DNA from: Dehalococcoidia bacterium
GTDB lineage: Bacteria > Chloroflexota > Dehalococcoidia > UBA2979
Length of the DNA stretch: 64,000 nt
Reading direction: 5' to 3'
Assembly: GCA_023228825.1 (NCBI GenBank)
Contig: JALOAL010000004.1
Span: forward strand, 134,683 to 198,682
Shown here one piece after another: positions 58,978 through 64,000 of the stretch. The stretch's first letter is position 1. Each line of letters opens with the position of its first letter. The translations under genes were made by a program, and so were the position numbers. The notes beneath the pieces were generated by a model that was not told the origin of the DNA, ran no database searches, and saw only the letters and a program-made list of their open reading frames with translations.

Positions 58978-61900
58978 ATGCCTCACGACGACCTCGGCGA
59001 CAGCACAGCGACGCCCACACCAGACGAGGGCTCGCCGGCCTCGGCCCTGCCGGGGAAGCCCGTCAACGTGCGCTCGCACGTCGACCGCTGGAAGCGGCAA
59101 CTGCTGGATCTGAGCGGCCGCAACCGGGCGCTGAACTACCGTCCGTCCCGCCAGACACTCGAGATCCATGCCGCCGAGCCGGACGCGTGGGCAGCCCTCG
59201 TCGACGGGGACGGCATCCGCCTGGTCGAGGCGACGCTCGTGGGGACTCCGGCCGCCTCGACGGCAGGGAGCACCCCCGCCACCCGAGAGGCATCGTACGA
59301 CGCTGCCCTGCGACGCCTGAAGCAACTTGGCGAGACGAACCGGACGTTCATGGAGGAGCAGGGCGTCCACGTCCTCCACGCGTGCGTCGGCTGGCTCACC
59401 TGGGCCGACGACACGCGGGCCCCCGGCCCGAACGACGAGGGCGTCGACCTCCCGAACGGACGGCGTGCTCGCGTGGTGCGCTCACCACTGGTCTTCGTCC
59501 CCGTGCGCGTGGAGAAGGACGGGCGCGAGCAGCGGCTGGTCCGAGAGCCCAACGCGCCCATCGAGCCGAACATCACGCTCATCCACCTGATGGAGCACCA
59601 GTACGGCCTCAGGGTCTCGGTCGACGAAGACGACGAACTCACGCCGGAGACCGTCATCCGAGCCTGGGACCGGGCGATCGAGGGGCGCCGTCACTGGGCG
59701 ACCTCGATGGGGGACTCCACCCGCGTCGACACGTTCTCCTTCAAGAAGATCGCCCTTCTCCGCGAGATGGAGCGCCTGATCGACGTGATCGCGGAACAGG
59801 AGGTCCTGCGCGCCCTCTGCGGCGACGCCGACCCTCTGATCGCCTCATCGTCGATCCGCGACATCCGCTCACTCGACCGTGAAGTCTCGCCTGCGGACGT
59901 CGCGCTGGTCGTGCCGGCTGACTCCTCTCAACTCCGGGCCGTGCTCGCGGTCCAGGACGGCGCGAGCCTCGTGGTCCAGGGGCCGCCCGGTACTGGCAAG
60001 AGCCAGACGATCACGAACCTGATCGCCGACACCATCGCCGCCGGCAAGCGGGTCCTCTTCGTCGCCGAGAAGCGCGCCGCTCGCGACGTCGTCGTCGGCA
60101 ACCTGGAGGAGGCTGGCCTCGGCGAGGTGGTGCTGCACATCACGGAGGAGGTGTCCGGCGCGCGTGGTGGCGCCGGCGCCAAGCGCGACATCGCCGACCA
60201 GATAGCCGCCATCCTCGAACGCGGCCCGGGCGAGTACGCCAGCAATGCTGGAAGCGTCGATCGCGTCGCCTCGTTCCGCAGCAAACTCAACGAGTACGTG
60301 GATCACCTCCACGCGCCGCTCGGCCCGGCACCGTGGTCCACGCCCTATCGGCTACTGGCACGCTGGGCCGCGTTCGACGAGACGGACATCGTCGCCGAGC
60401 CGCCTACCGTCCCATCCATTAGCGCAGTGGACGATGCATGGCTCGATAGGGTGCTGGAGGTCGCAGCGTCGATTGACGATCTCGGCGAGTCAGTTCTGCA
60501 GCAGGTCGCGGCGCCGTGGCTGGCATCCCCGGTCACGGAGTGGAACGCCGCTGATGCCGGCCCGATCCTCGCAGCCGTCTCGACCGTGGCGGATGCCCAA
60601 GATCGGCTCGACGGCATCCTGCAGGGTCGGCCCATCGCATCCACGCACTCGACCGCAACGGTTCCCGATCTGCGCGCGTTGGCAGCGACGTTGCGCGCGC
60701 TCTCGACCTACGAGGGCATCCGCGAATCATGGCTCCGATGGTTCATGCCGCGATTCTGGAGTCTCCGGGGCGTCGCGAAGCGATGGGGCCGCGCCGGTGG
60801 CCAGGAGCCCACGGGCGACGAGGCAGAGACCGCCACGGCGATCGAAGCGCTCCTCGCTGACCTCGATACGGCGAGGTCGATCCTGCGCCGGTGGTTGCCC
60901 TCCTACCCAGAGACGGATGATCTCGCGAACCTCACAGGAGCGGCAGACCCGCTGCGAAGCACCGAGGCGATCCTCGAAGCGACCGTGCGTGCCCGCGGAC
61001 GCGCGGCACGTGGTGCCAGCGACTCGATCGAGGAAGCCCTCCTCGCGCTCCTCCGCCAACGCAACGCCGGAGCATCGATCCGCGGACAGTTGGACGCCGT
61101 GCTCCGATACCGCTGGGCCTCAGAGGCGCTGAAGTCGCATCCCTCGCTGACCGTGGAGACACCGACGCGGGAGCGACTCCGTACTCGGTTCCAGGAGGCG
61201 GACGAGGCCCTGCGCCGGCACGCGGTGGCCGTCACCCTGAACGCGGTCGCCCCCAAACGTCCGGGGATGGACGGCATCGCCCCTCGTGAGAGCGAACTTG
61301 GCGTGCTGCGCCAGCAGGTGCAGGCGAAGCGGCGCAAGCCGTTGCGGTGGCTGTTCTCGAAGGCAGCCACGGCGATCCTTCAACTAAAGCCATGCATCGT
61401 GACCTCGCCGCTCGGGGTGGCTCAGTTCCTCCACCATTCGGCCTACAAGTTCGACGTGGTCATCTTCGATGAAGCCTCCCAGATCCCAACGGCAGATGCC
61501 GTCGTCCCGATGGCGCACGGCAAGCAGGTGGTGGTCGTGGGCGATAGCCAACAGATGCCTCCGACCAGTTTCTTCGACCGGACCATCGACTCCGCCAGTG
61601 ACGAAGACGAGGACGACACGACGACCACGCCATTCGAGAGTGTGCTGCAGGAGTGCGAAACACTCCTGCCCACTCGACGCCTGCTCTGGCACTACCGCTC
61701 GCGTGATGAACGACTGATCGCCTTCTCGAACCACCTCTTCTATGACGGTTCGCTCCTGACGTTCCCCGCATCCTGGTCGGAGCATCCGGCGCGCGGCGTC
61801 CACTTTGAGTACGTCGCCAACGCCATCTACGGCCGAGGCGGTTCCCGCACCAACCCGCAGGAGGCGGAGCGGGTTATCGAACTGCTCACGGAGGAACTCA

Positions 61901-63288
61901 TCCGGTCCCCCGAGCAGGAAGTCGCCATCACCGCCATGTCGATCGCCCAAGGCAAGGAGATCCAGGAGCGCATCGAGGCGAGCGCCGGGGCATCCGAGCC
62001 GCTACAGCGCTGGCTCGATGCAGGTGTACGCGTGAAGAACCTGGAGACCATCCAGGGCGACGAGTGCGACACGATGATCCTGAGCTTCGGCTACGGCAAG
62101 GATGCTGGCGGCACCCCCGTACTCAACTTCGGCCCGCTCTCCCGCGATGATGGGTATCGCCGGCTCAACGTGGCGGTGACGCGCGCCCGCCAGAAGACCA
62201 TCCTGGTGAGCAGCCTCCGCGCGACCGACATCCCTCCGACCGTCGGCTCGGGTGGACAGCTTGTGCGTCGTTACCTCGATTACGCCGAGCGGGGACCAAT
62301 CGCGCTGGTCGAAGACCTCCGGGCTTCAGGCATTGACCAGTTCGACTCGGTGTTTGAGGAGGAAGTGGCGCGACAACTGCGCGCGCGCGGCTGGAGCGTG
62401 GATACCCAGGTCGGCGTCAGCCGGTTCCGGATCGACCTCGGTGTCCGCGATCCCGATGAGCCTGGCCGCTACCTCGCAGGCATCGAGTGTGACGGCGCGA
62501 CCTACCATGGCTCGGAGTCCGCTCGTGATCGCGACATCACGAGGCAGGCCGTGCTTGAGCGCCTCGGGTGGGCCATCTTCCGCATTTGGTCCCCGGACTG
62601 GTTCTCCAACCGCCAGGCGGTCGTCGCCGACCTAGACGCATGGCTGCGCGAACTTCATGCCGAGGGCCAGCAAGGGGCAACCTCGGCACCCGCGCGACCA
62701 CACCTCGCAGCCGAGCCGAGCGTTCCGCAGCCGTCCGCAATCGAGTTCAAGCAGAGTGACCCGACGCTCCCACGCGGCACGGTGCCGTATGAGCCGCATG
62801 TTCCCAGTCGCCCACGTGGAGGCCTTCAGCAGTGGGTGACGCGCCTCATCGAATCCGAAGGCCCTCTCCACGAGGACGAGCTACTCCAGGCTCTTCGCGA
62901 CGACCACGGCTACGGACGGCTCGGAGCGATCATCCGCCGAGAGTTCGAGGCGGCGATCGCTGGAGCCGAGCGCTCTGGTGGAATCACGCGGCGAGGAGTC
63001 TGGCTCTGGCCGCCCGCGTTGGATGTCAGTGTGGTGGAGGTCCGGGTTCGAGCCGGCGAAGCTCGGAGGCGGTTCGAGTGGTATTCGGATGAGGAACTGG
63101 TTCGTGTTGTCCGCATCGCATGCTCGATCACCGGCTCACTCAACCGCGATGGCCTGATCGAGGCCACGGCGAGACTCCTGGGCGTGAACCTCACCCAGGC
63201 CGTGAGGGAGCGCATAGACAAGACCCTTGACCTCACGGTCACGAGTGGGCATCTCATTGATCGCGATGGAGTGCTCTCGCAGCAGTAG
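58978..63288 (+). CDS. Giant DUF4011 / SF1 helicase / Vsr-like nuclease / DUF3320 defense protein
   Basis: 1436 residues from ATG 58978 (the frame opens at 58825, but the promoter-like TATACT at 58938 lies within that extension). Order: DUF4011 at about 34-150 (VDRWKRQLLDLSGRNRALNYRP); SF1 ATPase with Walker A GPPGTGKS near 335-342; Walker B IFDEASQIPTADAVVPMAHGKQVVVVGDSQQMPP near 828-860; C-terminal helicase motif RLNVAVTRARQKT near 1061; Vsr-like MTES_1575 nuclease at about 1125-1205 (RIDLGV, GIECDG and RIWSPDWF); DUF3320 at about 1280-1345. Such proteins occur with restriction systems. It is probably an antiviral helicase-nuclease. Confidence 0.88.
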   Translation: MPHDDLGDSTATPTPDEGSPASALPGKPVNVRSHVDRWKRQLLDLSGRNRALNYRPSRQTLEIHAAEPDAWAALVDGDGIRLVEATLVGTPAASTAGSTPATREASYDAALRRLKQLGETNRTFMEEQGVHVLHACVGWLTWADDTRAPGPNDEGVDLPNGRRARVVRSPLVFVPVRVEKDGREQRLVREPNAPIEPNITLIHLMEHQYGLRVSVDEDDELTPETVIRAWDRAIEGRRHWATSMGDSTRVDTFSFKKIALLREMERLIDVIAEQEVLRALCGDADPLIASSSIRDIRSLDREVSPADVALVVPADSSQLRAVLAVQDGASLVVQGPPGTGKSQTITNLIADTIAAGKRVLFVAEKRAARDVVVGNLEEAGLGEVVLHITEEVSGARGGAGAKRDIADQIAAILERGPGEYASNAGSVDRVASFRSKLNEYVDHLHAPLGPAPWSTPYRLLARWAAFDETDIVAEPPTVPSISAVDDAWLDRVLEVAASIDDLGESVLQQVAAPWLASPVTEWNAADAGPILAAVSTVADAQDRLDGILQGRPIASTHSTATVPDLRALAATLRALSTYEGIRESWLRWFMPRFWSLRGVAKRWGRAGGQEPTGDEAETATAIEALLADLDTARSILRRWLPSYPETDDLANLTGAADPLRSTEAILEATVRARGRAARGASDSIEEALLALLRQRNAGASIRGQLDAVLRYRWASEALKSHPSLTVETPTRERLRTRFQEADEALRRHAVAVTLNAVAPKRPGMDGIAPRESELGVLRQQVQAKRRKPLRWLFSKAATAILQLKPCIVTSPLGVAQFLHHSAYKFDVVIFDEASQIPTADAVVPMAHGKQVVVVGDSQQMPPTSFFDRTIDSASDEDEDDTTTTPFESVLQECETLLPTRRLLWHYRSRDERLIAFSNHLFYDGSLLTFPASWSEHPARGVHFEYVANAIYGRGGSRTNPQEAERVIELLTEELIRSPEQEVAITAMSIAQGKEIQERIEASAGASEPLQRWLDAGVRVKNLETIQGDECDTMILSFGYGKDAGGTPVLNFGPLSRDDGYRRLNVAVTRARQKTILVSSLRATDIPPTVGSGGQLVRRYLDYAERGPIALVEDLRASGIDQFDSVFEEEVARQLRARGWSVDTQVGVSRFRIDLGVRDPDEPGRYLAGIECDGATYHGSESARDRDITRQAVLERLGWAIFRIWSPDWFSNRQAVVADLDAWLRELHAEGQQGATSAPARPHLAAEPSVPQPSAIEFKQSDPTLPRGTVPYEPHVPSRPRGGLQQWVTRLIESEGPLHEDELLQALRDDHGYGRLGAIIRREFEAAIAGAERSGGITRRGVWLWPPALDVSVVEVRVRAGEARRRFEWYSDEELVRVVRIACSITGSLNRDGLIEATARLLGVNLTQAVRERIDKTLDLTVTSGHLIDRDGVLSQQ

Positions 63289-63922
63289 CGCGGCAGCGAG
63301 CGCAGCTCGCGAATTGCTCAAGACGTGTGCGTCCTCGCACAGGATTAATGGTCCAGCAGGATCGTTCAGCGTCGAACGCTGCTTTCGGGCGGTGATGGCT
63401 TCGAGCCCTGAGACAGGGATCGTCCACACAATCGAGTTGGGGGGCAGAGCGTACATGGGTGTAACCAGAGACCGGAGAGACAAGCACGACGTGGGAGGCA
63501 AGGAAGAGCACCAGCCAGCAGGCCAGTGAAACAACCTGAAAAACAATAGATCAGGGGGCACATCGTTCCCGATCTGTTCTCATGTTGGGCAATTCTATGC
63601 CCTCCCCTCCGTCGCTTCTGCCTCCTCATCCACGCCGCTCCGCCGCCTGGGGTGCGGCACGCCCGGCGGACCCGTTCCGTCGCCACCAGATGAGCACCAG
63701 TCGGGAACGCACTGGACGTGCCTGTGACGCTCCGCGAACGACCTCGGGTAGCGTCGCAACGACATGAAGTGGCGTTCTCACGGGCATCGCCCGCTCGAGG
63801 AGCATGAAAGCCGGCATGTCCCAGCAGGCCATTACCGGCACCTGCTGACTGGACCCATGAGGTTCTGCCTAGTCTGTCCTATCCCCGAGTAGACGCGACA
63901 CCTCGGCCCCACTAATACGGGA
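63289..63922. other. Gene-free stretch between the helicase and the right-edge transposase
   Basis: No gene supportable in about 630 bases; all open frames are short with atypical composition. It probably contains decayed sequence and, near its right side, the left end of an IS element whose exact boundary I cannot fix. Confidence 0.4.
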
Positions 63923-63972
63923 CGGCGGTGCATCCTTCGTGTGCTTTCCAGAGCACGAGAGGAGCACCGCCG
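63923..63972 (+). promoter_or_regulatory. Long hairpin covering the ribosome site of the transposase gene
   Basis: CGGCGGTGC (63923-63931) pairs with GCACCGCCG (63964-63972), with inner pairing TCGTG/CACGA. The 3' arm includes part of the GAGGAG region and ends at the TTG start at 63973, so folding would block translation. Such hairpins protect IS elements from read-through transcripts. Confidence 0.5.
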
Positions 63973-64000
63973 TTGACCACTGATGATGCCCTGTTCCGCT
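63973..64000 (+). CDS. Probable IS481-like transposase, first nine codons (runs off the right edge)
   Basis: TTG 63973 with GAGGAG upstream encodes (L/M)TTDDALFR before the window ends. This is a common start of IS481-type transposases, which continue with a helix-turn-helix. Only nine residues are seen, so the call rests on recollection of that start and on the hairpin before it. If right, the island has IS481-type sequence at both ends. Confidence 0.4.

Noticed and set aside
63289..63922. Small protein genes after the helicase
   Set aside because: The open frames are short and of unlike composition in all six frames, without ribosome sites or motifs.

Overview
The window is a high-GC bacterial chromosome segment. 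Its signature is many twin-arginine/lipobox solute-binding proteins with low-complexity D/T/S/P linkers, several CaiB/BaiF-type CoA-transferases, acyl-CoA dehydrogenases and small MaoC-like hot-dog hydratases. That gene content fits an aerobic, oligotrophic heterotroph. Chloroflexota (SAR202/Dehalococcoidia-like) is my best guess, but no rRNA or marker gene is present to settle it.

Layout. Positions 1-5.8 kb hold the end of a CoA-transferase, an enoyl-CoA hydratase-like gene, a pair of secreted/anchored surface proteins, a lipoprotein with an internal duplication, a DUF1801 gene and an acyl-CoA dehydrogenase. At 5.9-10.8 kb two paralogous peptide-type solute-binding proteins flank a LysR regulator. 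At 11.2-17.1 kb a LacI regulator, a binding protein with DppBC-type permeases and a MaoC-like hydratase share a divergent promoter region with LacI-type operators. At 17.3-19.6 kb is a translationally coupled pair of CaiB-family proteins, the second with Glu at the catalytic Asp position. At 20.1-24.1 kb is pstSCAB for phosphate uptake. At 24.4-28.1 kb are a tiny Cys-rich ORF, DUF302, a LuxR regulator, a ScyD-like secreted beta-propeller and a DUF2269 membrane protein. At 28.1-33.6 kb is a leftward unit: binding protein, DppB, DppC, HAD hydrolase, metallo-beta-lactamase hydrolase. At 33.8-42.7 kb a LacI regulator faces a tightly overlapped rightward catabolic operon (CoA-transferase, NAD epimerase, nitronate monooxygenase-like, two MaoC-like proteins, acyl-CoA dehydrogenase, CoA-transferase, TauE-like exporter). 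A shared 16-bp motif lies in front of both this operon and the transporter unit, suggesting one regulon for uptake, activation to CoA esters and beta-oxidation-like breakdown.

From 42.7 kb to the end the character changes to a defense island. It opens with a scar: the C-terminal stub of a CoA-transferase joined to an IS481-type transposase remnant, then a broken PIN-domain toxin. A type I-C-like cas operon (cas5-cas8c-cas7-cas3) follows with no adaptation genes and no visible array; its cas8c carries a good internal start for Cas11c. A broken Fic gene follows, then a type I restriction-modification operon (hsdM, a three-HARE-HTH Mrr-type endonuclease, hsdS, hsdR). Divergent from hsdM is a 1436-residue DUF4011/SF1 helicase/Vsr-like nuclease/DUF3320 protein. 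The window ends at the probable start of another IS481-like transposase behind a hairpin. The cas genes look visibly poorer in G+C than the flanking metabolic genes, as expected for acquired DNA, though I did not compute this.

No tRNA, rRNA, CRISPR array or replication origin was found by eye. Starts given here are my choice from ribosome-binding sites and overlaps.
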